64,000 nt of DNA from Lentisphaeria bacterium (GCA_017456805.1 JAFTIQ010000032.1:7971-71970), one strand, 5' to 3'. Shown: positions 32,229 to 41,433, counted from the first letter of the stretch. The notes: generated from the sequence alone by a model not told the origin. Made by a program: numbers and translations.

Positions 32229-33530
32229 TTATTTAAGTTTTTTTTCCAAATCCAGCAGGGTATCCGCCACAAACATGGCAATGTTATCCGGATATTTAAA
32301 ACTGTGAGTCTGCGGATAACCGTAAATCTCATAATACCCGAATCCGTAAACACCGCCGCCCGGCTTCGGAAAACGTTTCATGCATTTTTCGGAGGGATAA
32401 TATCCTCCGTCACCGTTCGCAACAGTGACAGCAAAAGAAAATTCCGATCCGGAATGTTCCATAATGTAATTGCCGTCTTCAATGAAATATTCTCCCGGAA
32501 TAAACAGGAAAGAAAGTTCGCCGATCCGGAGCACCTGAAAATCCTGATCTTTCGTGAGATCATCCCCCATTTTGATCCGCTGGATCATTTCATCGATCCG
32601 GTTGGCACGTTCGCCTTCATAAGCATTGATGGATCGGAAAATCTCAGCATCTTCTTCCAGCTCTTCCACGGTCTGCTTGACCACCGGCATCCGGACCGTT
32701 TCCATAGCGGCGCGGATCGTCAGATCAGTGATCTTCTTACCGCCGTTTTCCAGACTCTTCTTCAGATCGGCAACATAATGTTCTCCAATATAATCGGCAA
32801 CATTTCCCAATTCCGGATTGGCAAGCATAGTGAACGCCGTATTGATATCGCCGCAGGGCCCGAGCATAAACAGCGGCATCTCTGCAAGCCCCTGCTCCTG
32901 AATCATCCGGTTGGCAGAACCCGCCCAGTCTGAAGAAGCAATTTTGTACATGGGACCGTTCATAGAGATTCCATGGACCCCATGGCTGTGCAAGAGGATC
33001 TTGCAGCTTCCGTCGGGGCGGATGAATTTCACCCAGCGGATGGTTTCATCGGTGATATTGGATTCCACTTCGACGCGGTTTTTGCCGAGTTTCTGAGAAA
33101 GAGGAGCCTTCCCGGCTTCCGCATATTCGATCTCTTCTTCATCGTAAAATGCAGCTTCTGCCACTTCCATGACAGAACGTTTCCAGTAATCCTGATAATC
33201 CGGATCAGGAATTCCGAATCCGCAGAACCCCTTCCGGAAAAGCGGCGGTGTACTGTGGGAGTGGGTCGCAACAAACGTAATGTAATCCGGATGAATGGAA
33301 TATTCCTGAGCAATTTTATTCCGCATTTCCCGGGCATAGGAATCATCCACGCACAGAGAATCCGTATAAATGACCATCGCTCTGTGATCACCATCCCAAA
33401 AAGAAAATGCTCTGCAGTAAAGATCTCCGCAAGTCCCGAGATTTCTCCGTCCGGCAAAAAATCCATACCCATACAATTCGATAAACAAAGGCACTTTCAA
33501 TACCTTTTCCGCACAACCAGCTTTAAACAT
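32229..33530 (-). CDS. Neutral ceramidase-like hydrolase, paralog 3
   Basis: A 433-residue protein, read from the ATG at 33530 because TAAAGGAGG lies directly upstream; the longer frame would cover the promoter. It has VATHSHSTP and HSHGVHG, and GPCGDINTAF at the expected serine site. It is the first gene of the operon and is separated by 15 bases from its tandem duplicate. Retention of both copies suggests different substrate preferences (inference). Confidence 0.86.
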   Translation of the reverse strand: MFKAGCAEKVLKVPLFIELYGYGFFAGRRNLGTCGDLYCRAFSFWDGDHRAMVIYTDSLCVDDSYAREMRNKIAQEYSIHPDYITFVATHSHSTPPLFRKGFCGFGIPDPDYQDYWKRSVMEVAEAAFYDEEEIEYAEAGKAPLSQKLGKNRVEVESNITDETIRWVKFIRPDGSCKILLHSHGVHGISMNGPMYKIASSDWAGSANRMIQEQGLAEMPLFMLGPCGDINTAFTMLANPELGNVADYIGEHYVADLKKSLENGGKKITDLTIRAAMETVRMPVVKQTVEELEEDAEIFRSINAYEGERANRIDEMIQRIKMGDDLTKDQDFQVLRIGELSFLFIPGEYFIEDGNYIMEHSGSEFSFAVTVANGDGGYYPSEKCMKRFPKPGGGVYGFGYYEIYGYPQTHSFKYPDNIAMFVADTLLDLEKKLK

Positions 33531-33570
33531 TTTTCTGCCTCCTTTATTTCTGTTGTGGTCTCTGTGCGAT

Positions 33571-33599
33571 AATATAGCAATTATTACCGTTTTTGTAAA
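33571..33599 (-). promoter_or_regulatory. Promoter of five-gene hydrolase operon
   Basis: Minus-strand TTTACA, 17-bp spacer, TATATT, about 40 bases upstream of the ATG at 33530. It diverges from the AraC promoter. Confidence 0.65.
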
Positions 33600-33662
33600 T
33601 AGCAAAAATGAGGAATTTGTTATCATTTTTGAGCTTTTTTACATTTTTTTTGACTTTTCGGG

Positions 33663-33691
33663 TTGCATGATTCCCGGGAAACAGCTATATT
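33663..33691 (+). promoter_or_regulatory. Promoter of AraC-type regulator
   Basis: TTGCAT, 17-bp spacer, TATATT, 26 bases before the ATG. The spacer holds the palindrome TTCCCGGGAA. Confidence 0.6.
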
Positions 33692-33717
33692 AAAAAAAAT
33701 CAGGAGACCTTTCGCGT

Positions 33718-34512
33718 ATGACTTATTATGATGATATCAGGTTTGATGTTATAATCCATCATTTTTCCTTGTATTCCAGCGATAACTCATTCACCCCTGA
33801 AAACAATTCCATTGAATTCATCCAGCGGGGAAAAATCAAACTGAAAGCCAACGGAAAAATCATCGAACTCGTGGCTCCGGCTCTCTTCTGGATGAAAAAA
33901 GGCGGTTTTTACAGTTTTATCATTGAAAACGGCCAGGATTCTCCCTGCGAACACGTTTATATGGATTTCCACGGTCCGCGGACGGATAAGATGATCCGGA
34001 TGCTTGAGGAAATCTGCCCTCAGGGATATATCACCCCAAACGATCCGGAGCTGGTGGAAGCGATTTTCGCAGATCTGATCAAAAAATACCGGAGGGATCC
34101 TGTCTATTATCATCCGGATCTGGCGGTCAATGCGGAACGTCTGGTCCTTCAGGCAATTCAATCCGCCCGCCACAAAGAAAAACCGCAGAACGATCCTTAC
34201 GGGATCATCGCGATCGCCAACAGAATAAAAAGTGATCCCTTCGGAGATTACAACTTCAAAGAATTAGCCGCAAAAGCCGGAACTTCCTATGAACATTACA
34301 GACGGCTCTTCCGGGAAATCCATCATCGCCCACCCGCAGCATTCGTGCTCGACCGGAAAATGTTCCTCGCAGCAGAAATGCTCCAGAAAACGAAAATGCG
34401 GATCAAGGAAATCATGACAACCTGTCAATTCGATTCCATGATGAATTTCTCAAGAACCTTCAAACGATTTTCCGGGCTCTCACCTTCGGATTACCGGAAG
34501 AAATTCCAGTAA
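33718..34512 (+). CDS. AraC-family transcriptional regulator
   Basis: A 264-residue regulator with an N-terminal cupin-like sensing region (about 1-150) and a C-terminal double helix-turn-helix (about 165-262). The latter includes FKELAAKAGTSYEHYRRLF and the AraC signature around FSRTFKRFSGLSPSDYRKKF. It is transcribed divergently from the hydrolase/aminotransferase operon, so it probably controls that operon in response to a sugar-type ligand (inference). It meets the MFS gene tail to tail with an 8-base gap. Confidence 0.92.
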   Translation: MTYYDDIRFDVIIHHFSLYSSDNSFTPENNSIEFIQRGKIKLKANGKIIELVAPALFWMKKGGFYSFIIENGQDSPCEHVYMDFHGPRTDKMIRMLEEICPQGYITPNDPELVEAIFADLIKKYRRDPVYYHPDLAVNAERLVLQAIQSARHKEKPQNDPYGIIAIANRIKSDPFGDYNFKELAAKAGTSYEHYRRLFREIHHRPPAAFVLDRKMFLAAEMLQKTKMRIKEIMTTCQFDSMMNFSRTFKRFSGLSPSDYRKKFQ

Positions 34513-34520
34513 TCTCTTTC

Positions 34521-35813
34521 TTACCCGGGCAGATGCTGATGCAGGTAATGCCCCTTTGTTTCAGGAAGAATACAGGCAATCACAAGCGTGATAAATGTCG
34601 GGATCAAAAGCAGAAGAAATACCATCTGATACGCTTCAGGCGGATACGTCACCGCAGTTCCGGCGGCAACTACTTTTCCTGCTACATAGCTGTCAAGCAG
34701 CCGCCCGATCAAAAGCGGGCTGATGGCAACAAAAAGATAGTTGCAGAGATTGTTCACCCCCGTCGCCTGCGTCATCGTATCCCGGGCATTGATCTCCTGT
34801 GCCACAAGACTGAATGCAACTGCTGAACCGGATGCCATGGCATACAGAATAAAGCCGGCAACAAAAATCTTCGGATTCCATCCGAATTTCATCACACAAA
34901 CCATCAGGAGCGTATTGAGAAACGCAAGAGAAGCGGAGAAGATCATCTGAGGCTTCCGCCGGTTCCCCATGATACGGATCAGGATTCCGAAGCCCAGCAA
35001 GGTCAGCATACAGGTGAAGGTCTGGAAAAACACCACCATCGCCGCACCGGAAGAAGAAAGCCCCACATAATCCTGCATAAACTTCTTTCCAAACACCATC
35101 TGGATCGTGGAATAGGTGCAGAAAATCACAGAAGAACAGAAAATCAGCATCATCATGTAGGGATTCTTCAAAAAGTACAGCAACGGACGGAATGAAATTT
35201 TTGTTTTTGCAATCGGTGCCGGCGGAATGATCCGCTTGGTGAAAATAACCACCAGATAACATGCAACAGAAACAGCCCCGATCACAAACAGAACATGGAT
35301 CCAGTTGAACATGCTGTTCAGTTTCTCAAAGGGATACGTCCCGAACAATCCGCCGGAATATCCCACAAAGTAAACGATTCCCATAAAAACAGAATAGTTC
35401 TGTCTGCCGAAAAGCCGGTCTGTTTCTTTCACAATACTCAGGTACATGGTGCTGGCTCCAAGCCCCGTCAGAAAACGCATAAGGTACATTGCCCAGAGAT
35501 TTCCGCAGACCAACGGGAAACCGATGACCCCGAAACAGAAAATCAAGCCGCCCCAGGTGATCACACGGATCCCGCAGAATTTATCCGCAAGCATCCCCAC
35601 AAACAGCTGACAAATCGAATAAACACAGACAAATGCCGTCCCGATTCCCGCGATCTGCGTCGCAGTAAATCCAAATTCCCCCGAAAGCTGATTATAAATC
35701 GTCCCGGGGATCCCGATCCGTTGAAAATATGATGTCGCGTAAAGAAGAAGCAGCGGCACATACGCCCAGAATAACCGTTTGTTGCTCTTTACATTTTCAA
35801 AAAAACTTGCCAT
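34521..35813 (-). CDS. MFS transporter, GlpT/UhpC-like
   Basis: A 430-residue polytopic protein with about 12 hydrophobic helices. The opening LYATSYFQRIGIPGTI and the loop GMLADKFCGIRVITWGG match the organophosphate:phosphate antiporter branch of the major facilitator superfamily. Next to the AraC-controlled operon and a PHP phosphatase, it may import a phosphorylated or acidic sugar (inference). Confidence 0.88.
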   Translation of the reverse strand: MASFFENVKSNKRLFWAYVPLLLLYATSYFQRIGIPGTIYNQLSGEFGFTATQIAGIGTAFVCVYSICQLFVGMLADKFCGIRVITWGGLIFCFGVIGFPLVCGNLWAMYLMRFLTGLGASTMYLSIVKETDRLFGRQNYSVFMGIVYFVGYSGGLFGTYPFEKLNSMFNWIHVLFVIGAVSVACYLVVIFTKRIIPPAPIAKTKISFRPLLYFLKNPYMMMLIFCSSVIFCTYSTIQMVFGKKFMQDYVGLSSSGAAMVVFFQTFTCMLTLLGFGILIRIMGNRRKPQMIFSASLAFLNTLLMVCVMKFGWNPKIFVAGFILYAMASGSAVAFSLVAQEINARDTMTQATGVNNLCNYLFVAISPLLIGRLLDSYVAGKVVAAGTAVTYPPEAYQMVFLLLLIPTFITLVIACILPETKGHYLHQHLPG

Positions 35814-35860
35814 ACTGCAAAACTCCCTGTTACTTTGAAATTGCCTCGGAATATCTTATT

Positions 35861-35889
35861 AAAATACACCATATTCCGGCATTTGTCAA
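35861..35889 (-). promoter_or_regulatory. Promoter of MFS transporter gene
   Basis: Minus-strand perfect TTGACA, 17-bp spacer, TATTTT, about 48 bases upstream of the ATG. Confidence 0.65.
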
Positions 35890-35896
35890 TCAAAAA

Positions 35897-36727
35897 TCAT
35901 TTTTTCTTTGCCAGAATTTTCCGGATAACTTCCGCCTCGCAAAGATGCAGTCCAAGCCGATCTGCGATTGATCTGACCTCTGCATAATTGCTGAAAACAT
36001 CTTCCGGCTTGTGAGCATCCATCCCGATAACCGCTTTGACATTTGCCTCTGCCGCCATTTCCCAGAAAGGATGCCACGGATATTGGGCACGGCGCCCCTC
36101 CGGGGTTTCTATATAAGGTTTCCGCAATCCGTAGGCATTGAGTTCAAGGGGGATATCCAGCGCAAGAGAGGCATCGATGATCTCCCGGTAAAGCACTTTA
36201 TGTTCAGACGTCCACCTGTCACAGCTCATCGCAGTCAAATCCGGATGCGCCAGATAAACGATCAAACCTGTTTCCATCATTTCAATACTCAGATCGATAA
36301 ATTCCCGGAGCAGATCCAGAGGCATGGGCTTGATGTACGAACACCACCGGGAAGTCCGCCCTTCCCGCGCCGGTGTGTAGTGCGCTCCGCCAATCAGATA
36401 ATCCAATCCGAGCTTATCCAGATACTCTTCCTGATAAAAAGCTTTCCCGAGAATCGGACGGTAATCCATTTCCAACCCTTTGAGAATCAGCATATCAGGA
36501 TATTTCTTCTGAGCAGCTTCTATTTCTCCGATATAATCCGGCAATTCATGAAAAAACATCCGATCCGGATGATGTTCAAAATCCGGAAACGGCATGTGAT
36601 CGGAAAATCCGAGAATTTTGATTCCCGCCTGATGAGCACTTTCGGCATACTCCGCAACGGTTCCGGCTGCATGTCTGCAGCGGCAGCAATGTGTATGGAG
36701 ATTGATCTCCGGTCCAATCTGATCCAT
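35897..36727 (-). CDS. PHP-domain phosphatase, histidinol-phosphatase-like
   Basis: A 276-residue PHP-superfamily hydrolase. The motif NLHTHCCRCRH supplies the first metal ligands; further ligands appear in LGFSDHMP, GLEMDY, GGAHY, YLAHPD and IGMDAHKPEDV. This is the HisK/HisJ-type monofunctional histidinol-phosphatase pattern, but no his genes are nearby, so a different sugar phosphate is possible. It is followed by the MFS gene, which has its own promoter. Confidence 0.82.
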   Translation of the reverse strand: MDQIGPEINLHTHCCRCRHAAGTVAEYAESAHQAGIKILGFSDHMPFPDFEHHPDRMFFHELPDYIGEIEAAQKKYPDMLILKGLEMDYRPILGKAFYQEEYLDKLGLDYLIGGAHYTPAREGRTSRWCSYIKPMPLDLLREFIDLSIEMMETGLIVYLAHPDLTAMSCDRWTSEHKVLYREIIDASLALDIPLELNAYGLRKPYIETPEGRRAQYPWHPFWEMAAEANVKAVIGMDAHKPEDVFSNYAEVRSIADRLGLHLCEAEVIRKILAKKK

Positions 36728-37144
36728 GACTGATCCTTTTCTATAATATTATTATATAAGCAGTTATTCTGTAATTTACCATAAAATAGAAAAATATCAA
36801 GAACGGGAACCTCAAAAAAAAGCAAAGGCCGTTTTTGGGGCATCCGTCTTCGGATGGTCTCATAAAAACATGTATAAAAAGTGTTTTTCGGATCATTTCA
36901 GGTGATAAATGATCAAAAAAACTACAATATTTTTTTGATTTTTTTTGCATAAATCAAAAGAAATCTGTTTATTTTCAGGATGTTGCGCGATTATTACCTT
37001 TTAGTGAATATTTACTTGAAAAACAAAAAAAATGTGCTATTATAACGAAAATACTGTTCTTTGCACCCTATTTTAAAATATTTTTTTAATATAAAAAACC
37101 AAAAATGATTCAGCAAAATCAAAAAAAAGTAAGGAGGTTAGCTG
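36728..37144. other. AT-rich intergenic region
   Basis: This 417-base gap between divergent genes holds the promoter and strong ribosome site of the symporter gene and a small hairpin (CATCCG-TCTT-CGGATG, 36841-36856). No gene is supported; a 69-codon minus-strand frame lacks a ribosome site and looks like noise. Confidence 0.7.
37016..37043 (+). promoter_or_regulatory. Promoter of sodium/solute symporter gene
   Basis: TTGAAA, 16-bp spacer, TATTAT. The leader is about 95 bases and ends in an ideal Shine-Dalgarno, TAAGGAGGT (about 37130-37138). Confidence 0.6.
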
Positions 37145-39475
37145 ATGAGTGATCATGGTATGAACTGGGTGGATTGGATCTTTGTTGGGATTCCGATCGC
37201 ACTCGTCGTATTCGCTGCGTTGAAGTCGCAGAAATACGTGAAAGGAGTTGCAGACTTCATTTCTGCCGGTCGTGTGGCCGGGCGTTATGTTGTGTCTGTT
37301 GCTTCCGGAGAGGCTGGTCTTGGATTGATCAGTGTCGTCGCAATTCTGGAAATGTACTACAAGGCCGGATTTGCAATTTCCTTCTGGTCAACACTCACAG
37401 CTCCGATCGGCTTGGTTCTCGGTCTCGTCGGGTTCTGTACCTACCGTTTCCGTGAAACAAAAGCATTGACGATGGGTCAGTACTTTGAAATCCGTTACGG
37501 CAAATCCCTGCGTGTTGTAGCCGCAATTCTTCAGTCTCTTTCCGGGATTGTGAACTATGCGATCTTCCCTGCAGTGGGTGCCCGTTTCCTGATTTACTTC
37601 CTGAACCTTCCTGTTGAAGTTTTCGGAATTCCGACCATCGCGATCTGTATGTTCTGCTTCCTCGGTCTTGCACTTCTGATTGCATGTCTCGGCGGACAGG
37701 TCACCATCATGGTTACAGACTGTGTTCAGGGCTTGCTCTCCTACCCGATGTACGTTGTCATCGTCGGTTATATTTTCTACAGATTCAGCTGGTCTGATGA
37801 AATGCTTCCCGCGCTGCTCGCTCGTGCTCCCGGTGAAAGCTTCCTTGATCCCTACGACTGCCAGAACCTTCGTGACTTCAACATCTTCTACACCATGTGC
37901 GGTATTATCGGTATCTTCACCAACCGTATGTCCTGGGGCGGTGCTATGGGTTACAACGGAGCTGCAAAGTCTCCTCACGAAGCAAAGATGGGCGGATTGC
38001 TCGGTACCTGGCGCGGCGGTCTCGGAAACATGATCTGGATCCTGCTCGCAGTTGCAGTGTTCGCATTCCTCAACCATGCAGACTTCAAAGAACAGGCCCG
38101 CTTTGTCCGTACAGAACTTGCTGTTAAGACAATCGAAGACGTTGCAGCCGGCAAGAAGTACGAATCGACCCGTGAATACCTTAAGGAAGCATACAAGCAG
38201 ATTCCTGCCCGTACCGCTTTCAGTCCGACTTACAGAACGCATGAAGAATGGCTTGCGGAAAACGCAGACCCCTACATGCAGATCACCCGTCAGGTCCTCG
38301 AAAACACAGGCGACAACGAAGGGAAAAAGGTTGCGCAGACATTTGATACCATCTACGGTCAGATGCTTGTGCCGCTGGCAATCCGTGAAATGCTTCCGCC
38401 TTATGGTATCACCGGTATCTTCTGTGCTATGATGATCTTCCTCATGCTCTCTACGGATACCACCTACATGCACTCCTGGGGTTCCATCGTCGTTCAGGAC
38501 TTTGTGGTTCCTCTCAGAAAGAAAGCATTTACTCCGAAACAGCAGATCAATGCGCTGCGTTGCTCTATCGCAGGAGTCTGTCTCTTCGCATTCTTCTTCA
38601 GCTGGTTCTTCGCTCAGATTGACTATATTCTGATGTTCTTTGCGATCACAGGGGCAATCTGGAGCGGAGCCGGTGTTGTGATCACCGGAGGTCTCTACTG
38701 GAAACGCGGTACAACCGCAGGTGCATTTGCAGCCCTTCTTTCTGCTGCATTCATCGCTCTTGCCGGTATCGCTCTTCAGCAGTACTGGGCAGAATATATC
38801 TATCCCTGGCTGGAAGCTACCAACCGTGTAGACGCTTGGAAAGATGCATTCTGGAACATCTCCAAACCCTTCCATCCGTGGGTTCAGTGGGAAATGACCG
38901 GTAAGAAGTTCCCGATCAACTCCACGGAAATCGGATTCATCGGTCAGCTCGTTTCTATCATCCTCTATGTGATTGTCTCTCTTGTAACTTGCCGTACTCC
39001 CTTCAACATGGACCGTATGCTCCACCGCGGTATCTACAGTGAAGAAGGCAAAGCAATTGAAAAGGAACCCTTCCACTTCGGAAAATTCCTCAACAAGAAT
39101 ATTCTCGGTATTGATCACAACTATACCAAGGGCGATAAAGTTCTGGCATGGTCCGTGTTCATCTACAGCTTCTTCTACTCATTCGTTGCTCTGTTCCTCG
39201 TCGTCGTGATCTGGCACGCAATCGATGGATGGGATAAAGATCTGTGGGGTGCTTACTTCTTCATCAAGAACTTCGCAGTCGTCGGTATTATCGGTGTCGT
39301 CACCACATTCTGGTTCGGTATCGGCGGTACAATCGACCTCTTCCGTCTCTTCAAAGATCTTGAAGCTAAGGAAACGGACGAACTTGACGACGGCCGTGTG
39401 GCTGGCAACATGTCCGTTGCTGACGCTGCCAAGATGAAAGCTGCTGAAGAACAGGCAGCTAAAGAACAGAAGTAA
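37145..39475 (+). CDS. Sodium:solute symporter family protein, extended
   Basis: A 776-residue member of the SSS family, longer than the usual 480-650. The N-terminal half shows the family core helices with SAGRVAGRYVVSVASGEAGLG and YGKSLRVVAAILQSLSG. An insert of about 110 hydrophilic residues (about 315-425) sits between two helices, and the end is a charged, Ala/Lys-rich tail. Arginine is almost always CGT or CGC here, whereas neighbours use CGG and AGA, which points to high expression. The substrate cannot be assigned. Confidence 0.9.
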   Translation: MSDHGMNWVDWIFVGIPIALVVFAALKSQKYVKGVADFISAGRVAGRYVVSVASGEAGLGLISVVAILEMYYKAGFAISFWSTLTAPIGLVLGLVGFCTYRFRETKALTMGQYFEIRYGKSLRVVAAILQSLSGIVNYAIFPAVGARFLIYFLNLPVEVFGIPTIAICMFCFLGLALLIACLGGQVTIMVTDCVQGLLSYPMYVVIVGYIFYRFSWSDEMLPALLARAPGESFLDPYDCQNLRDFNIFYTMCGIIGIFTNRMSWGGAMGYNGAAKSPHEAKMGGLLGTWRGGLGNMIWILLAVAVFAFLNHADFKEQARFVRTELAVKTIEDVAAGKKYESTREYLKEAYKQIPARTAFSPTYRTHEEWLAENADPYMQITRQVLENTGDNEGKKVAQTFDTIYGQMLVPLAIREMLPPYGITGIFCAMMIFLMLSTDTTYMHSWGSIVVQDFVVPLRKKAFTPKQQINALRCSIAGVCLFAFFFSWFFAQIDYILMFFAITGAIWSGAGVVITGGLYWKRGTTAGAFAALLSAAFIALAGIALQQYWAEYIYPWLEATNRVDAWKDAFWNISKPFHPWVQWEMTGKKFPINSTEIGFIGQLVSIILYVIVSLVTCRTPFNMDRMLHRGIYSEEGKAIEKEPFHFGKFLNKNILGIDHNYTKGDKVLAWSVFIYSFFYSFVALFLVVVIWHAIDGWDKDLWGAYFFIKNFAVVGIIGVVTTFWFGIGGTIDLFRLFKDLEAKETDELDDGRVAGNMSVADAAKMKAAEEQAAKEQK

Positions 39476-39482
39476 TACTGCT

Positions 39483-40346
39483 ATGTTCAGCGAATTAAAC
39501 CGGGCGATCTGTGAATGGTTGGAAACCAGCGGAACGCCCGGTTTCGCTTTTTCTATGATCTATGCGTTTGTGATCGGCGCATGTTTCGGCAGTTTTGCCA
39601 CCGCCTGTATCTGGCGGGTCCCCCGGGGAATTTCCATCATGAAACCCCGTTCCAAATGTCCGAAATGCGGACACATGATCACTGCCTCTGAGAATATTCC
39701 CATGCTCAGCTGGCTGCTCCTCAAGGGAAAATGTTCCGGCTGCGGATTGCCCATCTCCTCTAAATATTTCAAAACGGAATTGGTCATGGCAATCCTCTTT
39801 ACGGTCACCGCCGCAATCCGGTTCCATTATAAGGTTCCCATTGCGGTTCTGCCTGCTTGGATCATGATCTGGATCGCGATTTCCTCTGCAAGAACTGATT
39901 TGGAAAAACTTATCATTCCTGATATGTTCACCTATACAGCAATGGTTCTTGCGATTCTCTATGCCGCTGCATTTCCGCTGTACTCAGCGTTTCCGGGAGG
40001 CACCTGGAAAAGTGCTCTGACCGGCACGCTTCTTTCCGGAGCGGCAACTGCGATTTTCGGGGCAGCGATCGTTTTCAGCGGAAAACTTCTTTTCGGAAAA
40101 GATGCCTATGGCTGGGGCGATGTAAAATATATGATTGCTACGGCAATGTTTTTCAATGTTTTCGGCATGATGTTCATTCTTGCCGAAGCCTGTATTTTTT
40201 CTCTGATCTGGTTTGGGCTTGACAGAATAAAAAGAGGGAAATTCCGCAGATATTTCCCCTTCGGTCCATTCCTTGCACTTGCGACACTTGTCTGGTGTTT
40301 GCTGACGATTCAGGTGAATGGCAAAATTTTCTGGTTTTGTTTTTAA
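39483..40346 (+). CDS. pilD: Type IV prepilin peptidase / methyltransferase
   Basis: A 287-residue membrane aspartyl protease that cleaves and N-methylates type IV pilin-like precursors. It has CFGSFATACIWR near the start, the zinc-type CPKC (59-62) and CSGC (84-87) pairs of the methyltransferase domain, and the active-site region YGWGDVKYM. It starts 7 bases after the symporter gene, so it is co-transcribed, although no pilin or secretion gene is nearby. Its stop overlaps that of the convergent ribF gene in a shared TTAA. Confidence 0.9.
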   Translation: MFSELNRAICEWLETSGTPGFAFSMIYAFVIGACFGSFATACIWRVPRGISIMKPRSKCPKCGHMITASENIPMLSWLLLKGKCSGCGLPISSKYFKTELVMAILFTVTAAIRFHYKVPIAVLPAWIMIWIAISSARTDLEKLIIPDMFTYTAMVLAILYAAAFPLYSAFPGGTWKSALTGTLLSGAATAIFGAAIVFSGKLLFGKDAYGWGDVKYMIATAMFFNVFGMMFILAEACIFSLIWFGLDRIKRGKFRRYFPFGPFLALATLVWCLLTIQVNGKIFWFCF

Positions 40347-41290
40347 GCAAGGCAGTTTTTCACAGCAGTCAAATCAATCGCCATCTGCGCTTTCAAATCA
40401 TCCACAGAGTTGAATTTCATTTCCGGACGGATGTGACGAACCAACTCCACCTTGACGGATTTTCCGTAAAGATCTCCTGAAAAGTCAGGGATATGCACTT
40501 CGAATTTCGGCTTCGGATCTTCTTCTTTCCGGATGGTCGGTGCAACTCCGACGTTTGCCGCGCCCTGATATGCGATGCCATCCACCATGATATAAACGGC
40601 ATAGACACCGTATGCGGGAATCAGCCCGGCATTGATCTCGACATTTGCAGTCGGGAACCCCAGAACGGGACCTGCAAGCCCCATCCCATGAACGATAGTG
40701 CCGTAAACAGAAGGGCGTCTGCCCAGCATCCGGCGGGCGGCATCCACAGCTCCGGTTGAAATTGCATGACGGATCCTGGTACTGCTGACCACCCGGTCAT
40801 CCAGCATCAATTCCGGAACCGGGGTGAAAAGGAAATCTTCTTTTTCCGCCATTGCCGCAATGGTTTCACAGGACCCTGCCGCCCCTGCCCCGAACCGCCA
40901 TGCATTTCCAACACACAATCCGCTCATCCGGACATTTCCGGCGTGGAGGCATTGACGGAGGAACTCTTCCGGAGCCAATGCGGCGAATTCTTTTGTGAAT
41001 TCCAGTTCCACGATTGCCTGAGCTCCGGCTTCAAAGAGCAAACGGTATTTTTCCTCTTTTGGCAGAATGAGTTTCGGAGCCTGCTTTCCGGCAAGAACGC
41101 TTCTCGGATGAGGAGAAAAGGTCAGCACGCAAGGAGTGGAACCGGTGATCCGTGCAAGGCGCAGCATGGCACGAAGCACCTGAAGATGTCCGCGATGAAC
41201 ACCGTCAAAGACTCCGGCTGCGACAGCAGCGGAACGGATTCCGTATTTTTCCAGCTCAGCGATATGTTTTGTAATGATATTCTTATTCAT
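40343..41290 (-). CDS. ribF: Bifunctional riboflavin kinase / FAD synthetase
   Basis: Converts riboflavin to FMN and then FAD. With the ATG at 41290 it has 315 residues, the normal length for RibF; upstream in-frame starts are less likely and no start has a clear ribosome site. The adenylyltransferase motif GVFDGVHRGH is at 26-35 and the SSTRIR sequence follows. The C-terminal kinase domain has GLAGPVLGFPTANVE and the beta-barrel region after it. It is divergent from mrp. Confidence 0.92.
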   Translation of the reverse strand: MNKNIITKHIAELEKYGIRSAAVAAGVFDGVHRGHLQVLRAMLRLARITGSTPCVLTFSPHPRSVLAGKQAPKLILPKEEKYRLLFEAGAQAIVELEFTKEFAALAPEEFLRQCLHAGNVRMSGLCVGNAWRFGAGAAGSCETIAAMAEKEDFLFTPVPELMLDDRVVSSTRIRHAISTGAVDAARRMLGRRPSVYGTIVHGMGLAGPVLGFPTANVEINAGLIPAYGVYAVYIMVDGIAYQGAANVGVAPTIRKEEDPKPKFEVHIPDFSGDLYGKSVKVELVRHIRPEMKFNSVDDLKAQMAIDLTAVKNCLA

Positions 41291-41337
41291 AATGGGGGTA
41301 AATATAGCACGTTCCTGCATTTTTTCAATGAAATTGA

Positions 41338-41366
41338 TTGGAAAACCGCAGAAAATGGTGTATATT
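41338..41366 (+). promoter_or_regulatory. Promoter of mrp
   Basis: TTGGAA, 17-bp spacer, TATATT, followed by a 67-base leader. Confidence 0.6.
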
Positions 41367-41390
41367 TCTGTAATATTCACATTCATTCAG

Positions 41391-41409
41391 AGGTAATTCT
41401 CAATTACCT
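41391..41409 (+). promoter_or_regulatory. 19-bp palindrome in mrp leader
   Basis: AGGTAATT and AATTACCT flank CTC. The 8-bp arms are perfect and lie about 18 bases downstream of the predicted transcription start, so the element could be an operator or an mRNA hairpin. Confidence 0.5.
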
Positions 41410-41433
41410 TATTCAACAGAAAGGATATCTCTA

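Noticed and set aside
33531..33626. Longer N-terminus for ceramidase-like paralog 3
   Set aside because: The extension covers the promoter; paralogs begin at the later ATG, which has a strong ribosome site.
36741..36950. A 69-codon minus-strand frame in the gap before the symporter
   Set aside because: No ribosome site, AT-driven Phe/Ile-rich composition, no recognisable features.
37388..39118. A 576-codon open frame antisense to the symporter gene
   Set aside because: It mirrors the sense gene frame; low use of TTA, CTA and TCA codons in the sense gene leaves the opposite strand free of stops. No ribosome site or homology.
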